From: Syngnathus acus
Lineage: Eukaryota > Chordata > Actinopteri > Syngnathiformes > Syngnathidae
Length of the DNA: 64,000 nucleotides
Direction: 5' to 3'
NCBI RefSeq assembly: GCF_901709675.1
Contig: NC_051093.1
Span: 9,930,053 to 9,994,052 of the forward strand
The position numbers and the translations under genes were made by a program. Positions 14,901 through 50,384 of the stretch are shown here, piece by piece; position 1 is the first letter of the stretch, and each line of letters opens with the position of its first letter. A model generated the notes under the pieces. The model saw only the letters and a program-made list of their open reading frames with translations. It did no database searches and was not told the origin of the DNA.

Positions 14901-15295
14901 CCCACGCATAGTGACAGCAACCCGTCACTCGGCCTTGGACTTTTTAATACAGTCGGAAAGTCAGGTCACATCATCCATTTGTCAACGTCGCTTTGACTTT
15001 CGTTAAATTACAGACAACTACAATTTTGTTGTTGTTGATATGATTCAGCATCAACTCACCTTTGGTTGTCTGTTCAGTGTCCTGAAAGAAGAGGACGGAA
15101 ATATATTCAAAGACAAACAAGGGCTCCTCATATATTATCATTTCTAAGTGTGTTTAAAAAAAAAAAAAATCTTGATTGACAGCCGTCAGTCAGTCTGATT
15201 GTCAGTTGAACGGAAAGAGAGGGCTCACCCACCTTTTTGGAAGCAACTTCCTTCTTGTTCTTCTCTTCTGGCCTTTTCTTTTTCTTCTCTTCCAT
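1..15295 (-). CDS. tnrc6c: TNRC6C, GW182-family miRNA silencing scaffold (3' end cut by window edge)
   Basis: Nineteen coding exons, joined in phase: 15233-15295, 15060-15081, 11155-11439, 4990-7437, 3867-4052, 3472-3638, 3327-3404, 3017-3241, 2791-2949, 2598-2717, 2434-2517, 2060-2345, 1842-1994, 1597-1779, 1359-1508, 1057-1167, 302-520, 149-222 and 1-78, giving 1697 codons before the edge. In order the protein has a Lys-rich N terminus, a basic [20 protein letters not shown] block, a large exon of GW/WG repeats that bind Argonaute, a UBA domain starting [16 protein letters not shown], a Q-rich stretch, the PAM2-type motif [16 protein letters not shown] that binds PABPC, and an RRM truncated after HLNLTQG. 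The family recruits CCR4-NOT and PABP to miRNA targets in the cytoplasm. Residues such as [19 protein letters not shown] and the septin9 neighbour favour TNRC6C over A or B. The first Met is uncertain: an ATG at 7145-7147 matches the start of the shorter mammalian form. Confidence 0.95.
817..898 (+). repeat. GGA/GGGG simple repeat
   Basis: Almost pure GGA triplets broken twice by G runs, in the intron between the tnrc6c exons 302-520 and 1057-1167. Confidence 0.9.
2060..2345 (-). CDS. tnrc6c: tnrc6c glutamine/histidine-rich exon
   Basis: This exon encodes the Q-rich region downstream of the UBA domain, starting [21 protein letters not shown] and including a CAG/CAC run (about 2211-2272 on the plus strand as CTG/GTG) read as poly-Gln interrupted by His. 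It ends [10 protein letters not shown] before the donor T/GTAGGT at 2059. In the GW182 family this region contributes to P-body localisation. The repeat is part of the coding sequence, so its length will vary between individuals. Confidence 0.88.
4990..7437 (-). CDS. tnrc6c: tnrc6c large GW-repeat exon
   Basis: One 2448-base exon (816 codons) carries nearly all the Argonaute-binding tryptophan repeats, including many GWG, WGE, SWGD and [12 protein letters not shown]-type units. The acceptor follows a pyrimidine run ending CTCTCCAG at 7438 and the donor is CAAG/GTAAGA at 4989. It enters and leaves in phase 1, matching its neighbours. The stretch [17 protein letters not shown] is a strongly conserved TNRC6 signature. 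A run of about 17 alanines (5878-5922, read as GCT/GCC codons on the minus strand) interrupts the repeats and is a length-variable tract. The ATG at 7145-7147 (MATG...) aligns with the start of the human short TNRC6C form, so translation could begin inside this exon. Confidence 0.93.
8194..8239 (+). repeat. GCGCA pentanucleotide array
   Basis: Nine or so units of CGCAG/CGCAA in an intron of tnrc6c; CpG-rich and partly self-complementary (GCGC). Confidence 0.85.
8676..8972. repeat. inverted pair of CCCT and GGGA arrays
   Basis: A CCCT/CCTT array (8676-8762) is followed after about 175 bases by a GGGA array (8938-8972). The two are reverse complements, so a transcript could fold into a long hairpin. 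Confidence 0.8.
11440..15059 (-). other. tnrc6c intron without recognisable genes
   Basis: The sequence between the exon encoding [20 protein letters not shown] and the 22-base exon contains a GGCC palindromic array (11961-11981), a GGGA run (12350-12378), a CGGCC array (13501-13524), a GCAC run (14346-14372) and GGCT repeats (14590-14616). The block from about 14690 to 14950 is less repetitive and holds CTAATTAG-type sites; it could be an intronic regulatory element, but nothing here proves that. Confidence 0.65.
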
Positions 15296-15830
15296 CAAAC
15301 GGTTCTCGAATACTTGTATTTGCGGCTTCTTCTCTCAGCTGAAACATCACAAGACGTTGGAATCATTTCAAGGCTATCACCTTTGCACCTATCTTGGATA
15401 TGCCATCAGCTCTGGGCTCAATCGCTTTGAATCTGTTTGTGTGTTTAAAAAGACGTAAAGGTCACAGCGATGGGCTGTTAGTGCGTTTACGTTGGCGGCT
15501 CTACTGTGCGCATCGCTCGGCGGCCCATGAGCTGAGCATTGTCGTGTCCCATCAGAACAATGGGATAACAGCCCTCTTAAAAGCAGACGCTCGCCGGGAG
15601 GCCGAAGGCAGGCACAATCAAAACAGAAATATGCACGCACGCGCCGAGGGCGGCCTCACGTCAGCAGGCAGAGTGGGGGGGGCAGAATGGGGGGGGGGGG
15701 GCGTGCACGAGGCGAAACGTGCGTCTGTTGAATGTCTTTCATTCCTGTGAAGATGGAAAGGCTTCTGTCTGTCTCTTCAGCGTTTGATAGGGTCGCTTCC
15801 GTTGCACGTGTGGGGGAGGGGCGAGCCACG

Positions 15831-15891
15831 GCAGGCAGCCACGCAGCCACGCAGCCACGCAGGCAGCCAGGCAGCCACGCAGGCAGCCACG

Positions 15892-15959
<68 letters not shown>

Positions 15960-15960
15960 C
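15831..15960 (+). repeat. GGCA tetranucleotide array
   Basis: It begins as mixed CAGCCACG/CAGG units and becomes pure GGCA for about 70 bases. A second array of the same unit is at 38021-38110. Confidence 0.9.
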
Positions 15961-17034
15961 GCTGGCTCGGCGTGGTGCCAGAAATGCCGAAGCTGCAGAC
16001 CAAACAAGAGCCTGCCTGGCAAACCTTTTGGAGGAACGTTTAGCAGCAGCTGCAAAAGCAACGGTGCAATTCTGCTCAAACAAAGACTCAAGCGAGCTCT
16101 TAGCCGGCTAAACTAGCATCAAGCAATTGTGAACAGAGGCAACCTCTCTAATGCCTTCTGATAAGCAGGAAAGGAAAGAAAAGAAAAGAAAAGACAAGAA
16201 AAGAAAAGAAAGAAAGAAAGCGCTCCAAACAAAAGCCCGGAGGCTAACTTGATGGAGCGCACCATCAGATAGATGGCGTAATGGAAGCATATTTGGACAA
16301 TGTGTCTTACAAGGACAGTCCCTGTACCTGAGGGCGTGCTTGTCTAACAGAACCCTTATTTAGCCAGCCCAGAGCTGTCTCCCACATTGACAAACAGAAA
16401 AGAAAGTCGTTTGTTGGAAAAAGGGAAGTGGCTTTGATTTGGAAGACAGCAATAGTGTGCCTTTGAGAGCATGGAAGATCACGCTGACCACTCAAGAAAG
16501 CATCTGAGCGCCGACACCAAAACCCAGCAAGACTGGCAGCACACGGCAGGGCACGGCAGGGCAGGGCACGGCATACCCCTCGGCCTTGCGCTCTCTGCCC
16601 GACCGAAGCTCCAGACAAATCGAAGTATTTCAAGGTCTGTTGGCGTTCTGGAGCCCCGCCTCCCTCGGCGCCTCTCCGTGAATACACTTGGCTCGGAGGG
16701 GCCCGCAACTTGGCCTCTCCATACCGACCCGCTTTCAACTCTCTGTTTGCCTTTTGCGGCCGCCTTTTCCTAACCCCCAAATTGGGACGTCCGACACATT
16801 AGCAAAGTAGCGGCTGACGTCAGCCGGGCCTTTGCGAGCATCCGGGTACTGCCGCCGACTTGCCGATTGACTGGGAATGTTGCGAGGATGATGATGAAGA
16901 TTCTATGTCTTGAATATTCATTGGCCTTTTAGGGACAACTTTTAAGGTTTATTTGTTATGACAGTTTCAAATGTAATCTAGTATTTATTTATTTATTTGT
17001 TTATTATTTATTCATCGCTCATATTATTTATTTA

Positions 17035-17202
17035 TTATTTATTGTTTGTGCCTTCTTGTTTTTATTTTGTGTCGTCTACTTGTATGTCTATCGTGTACTA
17101 TGTCTCGTCACCGTGGGATAGAGGAAACGGAATTTCGGTTTCTTTGTGTGTCTTGACATATGAAGGGATTGACAATAAAGCTGACTTTGACTTTGATTAT
17201 AT
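17035..17202 (+). mobile_element. LINE 3' tail fragment, copy 1
   Basis: Sequence running from TTTGTGCCTTCTTG through TCACCGTGGGATAG and TTTGTGTGTCTTGACAT to GACAATAAAGCTGACTTTGA. The same order of blocks recurs at 35170-35299 with small differences, so this is a dispersed repeat. The layout (3' untranslated end finishing in an AATAAAG-type motif and a short simple tail) is that of a truncated non-LTR retrotransposon. I infer a fish LINE but cannot name the family from memory with certainty. Confidence 0.6.
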
Positions 17203-17449
17203 TTAGTAACATATAGTAGTATATCACAAAGGGTTAGGTTGAGCAACAGGTGGAATTTTTTTCTGAAACATCATAGCTATAAATTATAAGTCGAACTGAA
17301 GTGAAAACATTAAAAACCTGACGCGCAAGGAAAATAGGCAAAAATAATAATAATAATACGTTTAGGACACATAAAACGATCTCAGATTCAGATTTGCTTT
17401 TAACCTGTGTCATTGGTAGTCAATAACAGTATAACTGGCCTATAAGAAA

Positions 17450-17655
17450 GATAAACAAAATAACAAGGACAATATCGTTTCATTGGTTAAAGGCCCGTCA
17501 AGTACAAACAAAATTACAAGGACAATATCGTTTCATTGGTTAGAGGCCCGTCAAGTACAATATTGCTATCTATATAAGTGGCCTATAACAAAGATATATA
17601 AGCAAAATGACATCGTTTCATTGGTTAATGGCCTGTCAAGTACAACATTGCTATC
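17450..17655 (+). repeat. three-copy imperfect tandem repeat (about 50-90 bp spacing)
   Basis: The core ATCGTTTCATTGGTTA followed by AGGCCCGTCAAGTACAA occurs at about 17473-17504 and 17527-17558, and again as a variant with GGCCTGTCAAGTACAA at about 17611-17644. The first two copies also share AATTACAAGGACAAT-type leader sequence. This looks like a short minisatellite or a partly duplicated mobile fragment. It has no coding potential. Confidence 0.75.
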
Positions 17656-17809
17656 TGTAATGTTGTTGTTTTCTTAACATGTCTGCAAAGCATGCACAAC
17701 TCCACACAGTAAGGCCGGCCTTCGATTTGAACCCAGGGAGACCAATGACGAGCTCATCGCGCTGCCTGATCATCAAATTATAGATAATAATTGATGGAGC
17801 GCGAAAGTG

Positions 17810-17912
17810 TAGAGTCAACCCACATGAAAACTCGAGTCGTCGGAAACGAGACTCGAACTCGCAACCTCACAACTGCGATGCCGACGTGCTAAGCACTCGC
17901 TCTGCGTGGCTT
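17810..17912 (-). mobile_element. tRNA-derived SINE remnant
   Basis: Read on the minus strand, GAGTGCTTAGCACGTCGGCATC is followed by CAGTTGTGAGGTTGCGAG and the B-box-like GAGTTCGAGTCTC, then a tail containing TTTCATGTGGG. This order (A-box region TTAGCACGTCGGC, B-box TTCGA, then TTGCATGT-like sequence) is that of a very common teleost tRNA-derived SINE. It cannot be a working tRNA: the acceptor and anticodon stems do not pair cleanly. The class is recognised from memory, not by a search. Confidence 0.6.
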
Positions 17913-18223
17913 TTATCTCGAGTTGATTGCACTGCTTTGAAAAAAAGTTGAAGCAGAGTGTCACTGTCAATGCATGTAAACACACGACGTCCTTGAATCG
18001 TATCAAGTGTGCAACGTAGTCAGGGGCAAACTGCGAAATTGTCCGCTCGAGCTCGAAAAGAATGAAAGAGCGCTCATTTGGACTGCATGTCAAAAGTGGG
18101 CTGCATTGGAAACATTCTTGCATGATCGCTGACGTATTCACCCGAGGAATTCCGCATTTTGCACGGGCGAAAAGCGATTTGTGGACAGAAGCTCGTATTG
18201 AATGGAAGGAAAAAACATCCTAC

Positions 18224-18345
18224 CGTCGAAGCGTTCAGTCGTGCTTCCTTCTCCTCGTCGTCGTCGTTGTCAGCGGCGGCGACGGCGGCGGCGGTGGTGG
18301 AGCCTGTGCAGCCATTTTGTAGTAAGTGACCGATCCGAGCAACAC
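18224..18345 (-). promoter_or_regulatory. tnrc6c: candidate tnrc6c 5' noncoding first exon with short uORF
   Basis: The minus strand here is GC-rich and ends in a good donor, GACG/GTAGGA, at 18223, about 3 kb upstream of the first coding exon of tnrc6c. It contains an ATG at about 18317 that opens a proline- and threonine-rich frame (MAAQAPPPPPPSPPL...) closed by TGA before the donor, so it would act as an upstream ORF rather than the main start. The distal edge is a guess; no TATA box is obvious. A 5' RACE read or CAGE peak would settle it. Confidence 0.4.
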
Positions 18346-21300
18346 CGCACTTGGAAGCTGTGTGTGTGTGCGTGTGTGTGTGTGTGTGTGCGTGTGTCTG
18401 TTGTGCAGGCGGAGCTTGGCCTCACACGTGACCTTCAATAACAAAACAAACTCGCTGGTCCCACTCGTCAAGGCTCCACCCCCACCACCCAGGCGTTGCC
18501 ATGACAACTGCAGCCCCTTCATCACTCTCTTCTCTGTTCTGGGGGGGGGGGGGGGGGGGGGATGCGCTTCTCGCCGGCGTGTACTTGTTGTCGACCCTTT
18601 TTTTTTTTACACGACTGGGGGAGGGAGTGCGCATGCGCGTGAGACGCGCAGAAGCAACGAGGTCGTGAGATAAACACTGACGCGTCACCGGCGCAACATG
18701 AGACATGCACTGATACTTTAGACCACACGAGGGCGCTATTTTTAGGGAATGTTTTGTGTGTGGGGGGTGTTCTCATACTATATTCTACCAAATTCCCAAA
18801 GGCTATTTTACACTTTATTATTCTATTAAACAAACATTAAACATGTCAAGTCAAGGACAGGACAAGAAAACTTTACTGATTCAACATCAGGAAAATTCAG
18901 TGCCACTCAAAGCTGCTTTAATTTGGAAACATTATACAGTATATCTGATGTATGTTCAAGGAGGCTTACAGCACCAGCCTTGATGAAAAACATCAATAAC
19001 TATTAGGTAGTAATTTAGTGATTCAAATTGAAAACAAAAGTATCACTTAAATAAATATATGCAGATGTTTTTGTGGTTGGACAACTGCCATATTTGCCAA
19101 CGTATTACTTAAGGATATGCAAGATTTCACCGGAAAACTTGAAACGGCATTTCTCACAGATGAATGCAAATGTATGCAGGAACTTTTCCCTTTTCTTCAA
19201 GCCCCATTAATCACACGACACCCTAGCTTTATCTTTCGATACTGTGCTCAGGAACCACGCAGCAAATGCTTTTCTTACACTCAACTGAGTACAGGTAACA
19301 CATTTATGCCATTTCCATTCAATTGAAGTGGGAAAGATGTTTTAGACGTGAATGTAATTAAAAAGCAGAGTGATGCTGGTTATGTTCGGGCAATTATCAG
19401 GCCATCTGTACATACAGTATGCGTCACGGCCATACGGAAGACGGTGTCACCGACATCTGGATAATCACCAAGATCTCAAGAATTAGAAGTGAAGGAGAGG
19501 CGGGGAGACACTAATCAGGCGCCGAGGCCATGCATCTCCAGCAAGACGGTTATAAATAACCCTGCTGCGTGAAATCTTGCACTTTTACACGCAGCTCCAT
19601 ATGGGCCAGCTTCTTCAGCGGTTGGCAAAAATCGGTGTTAGCATCAAGCGACTGACCCTGACAAAAATTCCTGTCATGATGACAATTTCACCATTTCAAT
19701 AAAGCTGATTCTGATATCCATCCAGGACATAATGAGTCTTATCTAGACACTCAGCCCAACAATATTTCCATATTTGTCTTGATTACGTGCACGGGAAACA
19801 GGTAAGCAGCAGTGACAAAGACGTTTTGTTGCCATCAGAAAAAGAATAACGTGCGTGCATTCATAAAAATCAGCGTTAAAGGGAGTGCATTAATCCCAAA
19901 CATGTTTGTCGGATTAACACTATAATGAGGTTATGATTGCAGCACCCCCTCCCCGTACGTGTCAGAGTGATGAACGACTCCTTCCTGTCGGTGACCTCCA
20001 AAGTGGCATCGGTGGAGAACGCTGCCTGGATGCCTCATTTGTCCGCTGCTGGCGAGGAAAGTGCTCAGGCAGAACTGGCCTCTGTGGCGCTAATCGCAAA
20101 TGTAATCACACTAGCTGGGCTGCTCGCAGGCTGGATGAGAGTCGCTTGTCAGGAACATGCATTCAATGTACTGCATTCAGTGTGCAGGCATGTGAGGAGT
20201 TTTAAAAGGGCTCCAAGAAAGGCGCTGACGTTTTTCTCATCCACTAGCGTAATGCTAACACAGTGCAAAAACGCCATAGATGGGCTCATGGATATTTGAA
20301 CACAAATGGTGGCGCAACACATGTATATACTATTGTTTTTTTCTTCAATTCTATATGACTGTGCTGTACCGCCCCCAAGTGGCCGACTCTATTTTATTCT
20401 GTTTTAGTTATTTCATTCCATTTAGTTAACTATAATAACCTCGGGTCCAGTGGTGCCGCGACATACGAGTGACCAACGGAATGAATTGAACTCTTATCTC
20501 AAGGCGTAGATGGCCAAGTATTTACAGTACGAACAATAAAAGCGACCACTTGAATTCTCCCGTCGACTTCCCCGTGTGCTTCTGCCACCGACACGTGCGT
20601 GTCAATTATACACGGACGTGCTATTATGCACATTGCAAAGCGCCAATGTGGTGATGAATATGAGCTCTTCGCTGGCGAGATAGAGAGTCTCGCACGTAGG
20701 CCGTCGCATCAATCTTCCTGTCAGCGCCGACGCAAGCGCTATTCTACGCCCGGACCATCATAAACACATTTATAATTCACGAATTACCATTTTTGCCCAC
20801 TTAATTATTCAGCAGGTCTTAATTATCCCCACAGATAATCTATTCCAGGGTCGTGGGAAATGAGACGAGGATGTTTGGAGAGGACGGGAGGCTTTTGGGA
20901 GAAGTGAATGGGATGAAGGAGCAAAAGAGAAGACAACTGCGAGTCTATTTAGATGAATGGGACAATACAAGGTGAGCGTGATGAATTACAATAAGCGCCC
21001 GAGAAGACGGCGCATACCTAAGTAGCGGCCATAAGACTCCTGATCACTGTCTTGTGTCTGAGAAGGAAGGCAAAGACGCTTGCTCCTTCAATGCGATGCT
21101 GCAAGGAAAAAGCAAGATGGACTTACTGCTTTAGAGTGCTGCTCTGTAAATCACTTCAAAGTGGCTCAGATTAGATGATGTCTTTTTTTTTCTCCTACAC
21201 TGACATTGACATTGGTGATTGCAAAAGGGGGGGGGGGGTTGGCCGGGGTGGTCCTGCTTAACTTTCCTCTCTAATCCCACATATTGATCCACGCGCCGTG

Positions 21301-21384
21301 CCAGAGGCGTGATCAATACGGGCAATAAAAGTAAAGCCGGCAGACACTCTGGGGAGGCGGCACACGGAGCCTGAGGCGGGCCAA

Positions 21385-21385
<1 letters not shown>

Positions 21386-21418
<33 letters not shown>

Positions 21419-21491
21419 TGTGTGTGTGTGCGCGCGCAACTCAGAGTGTGTTTGTTTACATCACACGCATCAGTCAAGTGGACAGCTCGTG

Positions 21492-21523
<32 letters not shown>

Positions 21524-21524
21524 T
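21386..21524 (+). repeat. GT array and GTGC array
   Basis: A GT dinucleotide run (21386-21437) and, after about 50 unique bases, a GTGC run (21490-21524). Both alternate purine and pyrimidine. Confidence 0.9.
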
Positions 21525-22289
21525 GGTGAGAGGCTCCCTTGGGACTCTCAACACCAGCGTATAATCGCTCGGACAATGCTCATATTATGGAATCATGCAT
21601 GTAAAATTGTATTCTGATTTCCTCCTCAGTTCGACGTACGGACTGGCACAACATGAAAAGCTGTCACGTTAAAGTGCAGCAGAGTGATGGCGCAAAAGCC
21701 CGAGTTAACGTGACAAATGCGGAGCTCCGGCGCTCATGAGAGGATTGCGCTTCATTAAGCCATAAAAGGAGGGGGGGGGGGGGGGCGTCTCTTTGTGACG
21801 TGACCTTTGAGTTGCTGGGGCATCAACGGACAGTGAGCCAAAGTTTCAAATGGCAGATTGGTAATATGGAATATTGCTTTGGCTTTTTTTCCCAAAACTG
21901 TGATGAGAGCAAATGCTGTGAGGTCAAAAGGTCAAGACCTCAGACAGACCAACCCAGACATGACCTTTCTAATCAATAGGTCTTCCCCATACAATCATCA
22001 CTGACTGATTTCTTTTTTCAAGAGCAGAGCAAAAAATATGCTCTTGGGAAAATGGCGAAAGGATGATAAACAAGGAGGTTATTTATAAAGCACAGATCAA
22101 TAGCCGTTGCATTTTTTATTTATTTGGGAGAGCGCTCGGTGCATGTGTTGCAAATTGAGACGGAGGGGGATTTGAACGCAATTATTCCTTTGGGTGATTT
22201 AACAACACAAGCGCACAAGAAAGCCGCGGGGGGGGTCCATTTAGAATAGAATAGAATAGAATAGAATACCGCAACCCTAGTCAACCTCA

Positions 22290-22428
22290 GTTTGTTGCAG
22301 TATAGCTTCTATTTTATGCGCCTTATAATCCAGTGCGCCTTATATATGGACAAAGTTTTAAAATGGGCCGTTCATTGAAGGTGCGCCTTATAATCCGGTG
22401 CGCCTTTTAGGGCGGAAAATACGGTAAT
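22290..22428. mobile_element. teleost dispersed repeat with GTGCGCCTTATAATCC units
   Basis: The unit GCGCCTTATAATCCAGTGCG at about 22318 is repeated as GTGCGCCTTATAATCCGGTG at about 22380, separated by TATATATGGACAAAGTTTT, and the element finishes with GGGCGGAAAATACGGTAA. I recognise this arrangement as a high-copy non-autonomous element found widely in fish genomes. The terminal AAAATACGGTA may be one end of the element. The other end is not clear here. Confidence 0.6.
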
Positions 22429-24401
22429 TACAAAGAGCACAATCATCTCGTTGCCCGAGACACTTTGAAAACAGACACAGTGAGTGACCATCGGCACCTA
22501 CTCCAAACACATCTGCCCGGCCGGCTGTAACCTGAGCAAAAATATACGTACATTCATCATTTAATAAAGCGCATTGCTGGAAAAGAAAAGAATCAATTAG
22601 ATTGCAAATCTCTGCTAGCGTCATTTTTAGCCGCAAAACCTTCATTGACCTGAATGATGGAATGAAATATAAATAGAATAGTTAGAAAAGTTCATGGATT
22701 TAGGCCAAAATGATCAAGTCATGAATTATTAAGCGGCATTAATAGGTTAAGATAAACAAGGACGCTAATTGCAACACTTGTCACTTGTTCACCCGTCAAA
22801 TGAAAAAAATGAAGCAATCCAAGCACGTCCCTCCCTCCCTGGCAGGCCAAGGGAGGAAAATTGCTGGTTGATTTCGCTCTGGCTGACAATAGCCGGATAA
22901 TTAAAACGCCGCCATTTCATATTCATGACTAATTAGGTAAACGAGACGGCAGCTCCAAAATGGGCCGCTCTCAATTACGTTTTGACACAACACCTTGAGT
23001 GCGTGTACGGTTCATCTTCCCAAGTGGGCCGGCCGGCATTTTCCAACACCTCCGCCTATCAGCTGATGAATAGTTGTCAACCTAGAAAATGGAATGTTTT
23101 GGACTACTCTTCTATTTTCCATGGTTTGCACGGCCGACTGATTTTCTAAAGTCCACAATTGGCTCTCATTAGACAGTGCAAGTGTCCCTAATGAAGTGCA
23201 GACTCCCAAACGCTGAAGGACGCTGATTTACACTACTTTTCCCATTAAGGAGCACCAGAGGAGAGGGGAGGGGAGATAGATGGCCGTCTCCCTATAGAAT
23301 TAGCGTGCGCGTGCAGACGTCCACTATATAAGAGTGCGAGAGGCCACTGGATCCAGTTGTGCAGCCATGGGGAAAATTCAATTCTTATTACGTCACCCTC
23401 CTCCCTAACCTGCTCCTCCATCGCCTCCCTCCTTCTATTTCTCCTTAGTACTTTTTTTTCCCCCCTTTTCCCTCCATGACTGTAAAGCTGCGAGGTATAC
23501 GTTTCCTTTCTGTCCGTGTAGTCTCCAAATGGTGGGGTACCTTTGTCAACGTTCCACATTCAGCCACGTACGTTGTCCCAATGACGCTGCCTCTTTTCTC
23601 TCGGCTAATTGAATTTGCAGCTGACTTTTAATTAATAGCAAAGCTAATTTACATAAAGTTGAACAAATCGCATACGGCAGGAGCAGGCTGGCGCAGCGCC
23701 GAGAGGGAGGACGGAAAATGACATCGGGGGGGGGTGGAAGTCTTTGCAGACAAAGGAGAGAGAGCGAGAGAGAGAGAGAGAGAGAGGGAAAGAGAAAGCA
23801 GATAGTGCAAGGAGAAGACAAATGGGGGCCAAAACCTTTATGCATGAAAATGAGGATGCGAGCGCGTGTGCGCAACATGATCTCGTGCACGCGTCTCCGC
23901 CACATTTATCTCCTCTGTCATGCAGGTTGAAAACTTCCAGTGATCCTAGAAACGCTGGCTAATTGCTGACACGCTCACAATGGCTCGCTCGCAAAGTCAA
24001 GTGCTACGATTTACAAGGTACGCTGCCATTTGCATTTAGAAAGCGTGAAACTCAATCACTGGACATGCGCGTGTTGACTTCCGCTCGTCTCCTACTTGAG
24101 ATCCAAACATGTAAGAAGTGTTCATGAGAGCGGCACTGACCTTGCGGCGGGCGGGCGGCCAGCGCCGCCATATTGCTTTGGAAGGCTAATCTTGTAAGTG
24201 CTTAATGACATGCCAATTAAAAAACACTCCACTATGACAATTACTTCTGCAAACAAATGAACTCACCCGGTCTGCAGACGATTCAGGCAAAGACCAATGC
24301 AGAAAGAGAAATCGAGCTGCTTTTTTTTTTTTTTTTGAAGGCCATGGATCAGACAGTGTAGGGAGGGAGAAAAAAAAACATGGTGCATAATTACAACAAT
24401 C

Positions 24402-24407
24402 TTTATT
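24402..24407 (-). terminator. septin9: septin9 polyadenylation signal
   Basis: TTTATT on the plus strand is AATAAA on the minus strand, about 800 bases past the septin9 stop codon at 25211-25213. It lies in AT-rich sequence and is the only good candidate close behind the gene, so the 3' UTR is probably about 0.8 kb. Confidence 0.6.
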
Positions 24408-25210
24408 TCTTAAAATAAGATAAAGGACACTTTGTTATCAATAATACAGGTAAAAAAAGCCCAGAAAGAATACACAAGAATATGACAGCAGGGTGGAAGG
24501 AAGCAAGAATGAAAGTGGCATAGACGCTCGCTAAATTGACTCAAATGGGCTTTATGATGTGTGCGTGTTTAAATGCAGGCAACGCTGCATCCTAAACATC
24601 CTCCGTCGACTGAGCCTCGCACGACTGTTTTGGAAATGATGTGAAGAAATGGACCGACAATATTCACATTTGACACGGTGGGCGCATAAATACGTAGTCA
24701 CTCTTATTCGATATTTTTCCCAGAATAAAAACAGTGGCACTTTGAACTCGGAATTCAAACGACACCAAGGTCCCAATGTCCATCCATGTTTAACAGGAAG
24801 CCACCCACGTGTAACCAAAGCAGAAACGCATTTTGTGGCAGGAAATGAGCGCAAGGCAGACATATGTGCCATTTTTGTCGTGCACCCAAAGACGACCTTA
24901 CGAGACACGCGGTAAAGATAAAAAGGTGGATGATTAGTTTGGAGTGTCAGCTCCTTTTTGGCACTTGGAGTGAATCCAGAAGGATTGTTGGTGTTAGAAT
25001 GAAAAGAAAAAAAAAAAAATGAAGTAAAAGTTGCAGCAACTGTGGGTAGGAAAAAGAAAAAAAAAGATGATGACATCGTCTCACTCTTGTTGTCCACCAC
25101 TGTAAGAAAAAGTCACCGGAAGCAAACGACAGCAGCCACTCTCGGCAGGCTGGCTTGTTTCTGTATGGAAAGGGGCAAATAAGGGACTTGAGTCTTGAAT
25201 CGGGTCGCTT

Positions 25211-50384
<25,174 letters not shown>

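Larger units (their letters stand above)
15340..18223 (-). other. tnrc6c 5' intron with repeats and retroelement fragments
   Basis: No coding sequence is supported. The interval holds the GGCA tetramer array (15831-15960), an AAAGA run (16168-16220), a LINE 3' tail (17035-17202), a three-copy tandem repeat (17450-17655) and a tRNA-derived SINE remnant (17810-17912). The 100-residue frame at 16471-16773 has no recognisable domain or splice context. Confidence 0.65.
18346..24401. other. intergenic region between tnrc6c promoter side and septin9 3' end
   Basis: About 6 kb with no supportable exon on either strand. It contains a CA/GT run (18361-18401), a run of about 20 G (18541-18561), a GT array and GTGC array (21386-21437 and 21490-21524), an AGAAT pentamer run (22241-22267), a dispersed repeat (22290-22428) and a GA run (23757-23790). 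Three AT-rich, non-repetitive blocks (about 20740-20870, 22690-22980 and 23590-23680) carry homeodomain-like TAATTA sites and are candidate conserved elements. Confidence 0.65.

Noticed and set aside
15656-16091. Frames rich in Cys-Leu-Pro-Ala or Gly-Arg-Gln-Ala repeats
   Set aside because: They are translations of the GGCA array in several frames.
17830-17910. Possible tRNA gene on the minus strand
   Set aside because: B-box and A-box-like motifs are present but the cloverleaf does not close; it fits a SINE head better.
24552-25100. 182-residue minus-strand frame after septin9
   Set aside because: It lies in the septin9 3' UTR, begins with poly-Phe from T runs and shows no homology.
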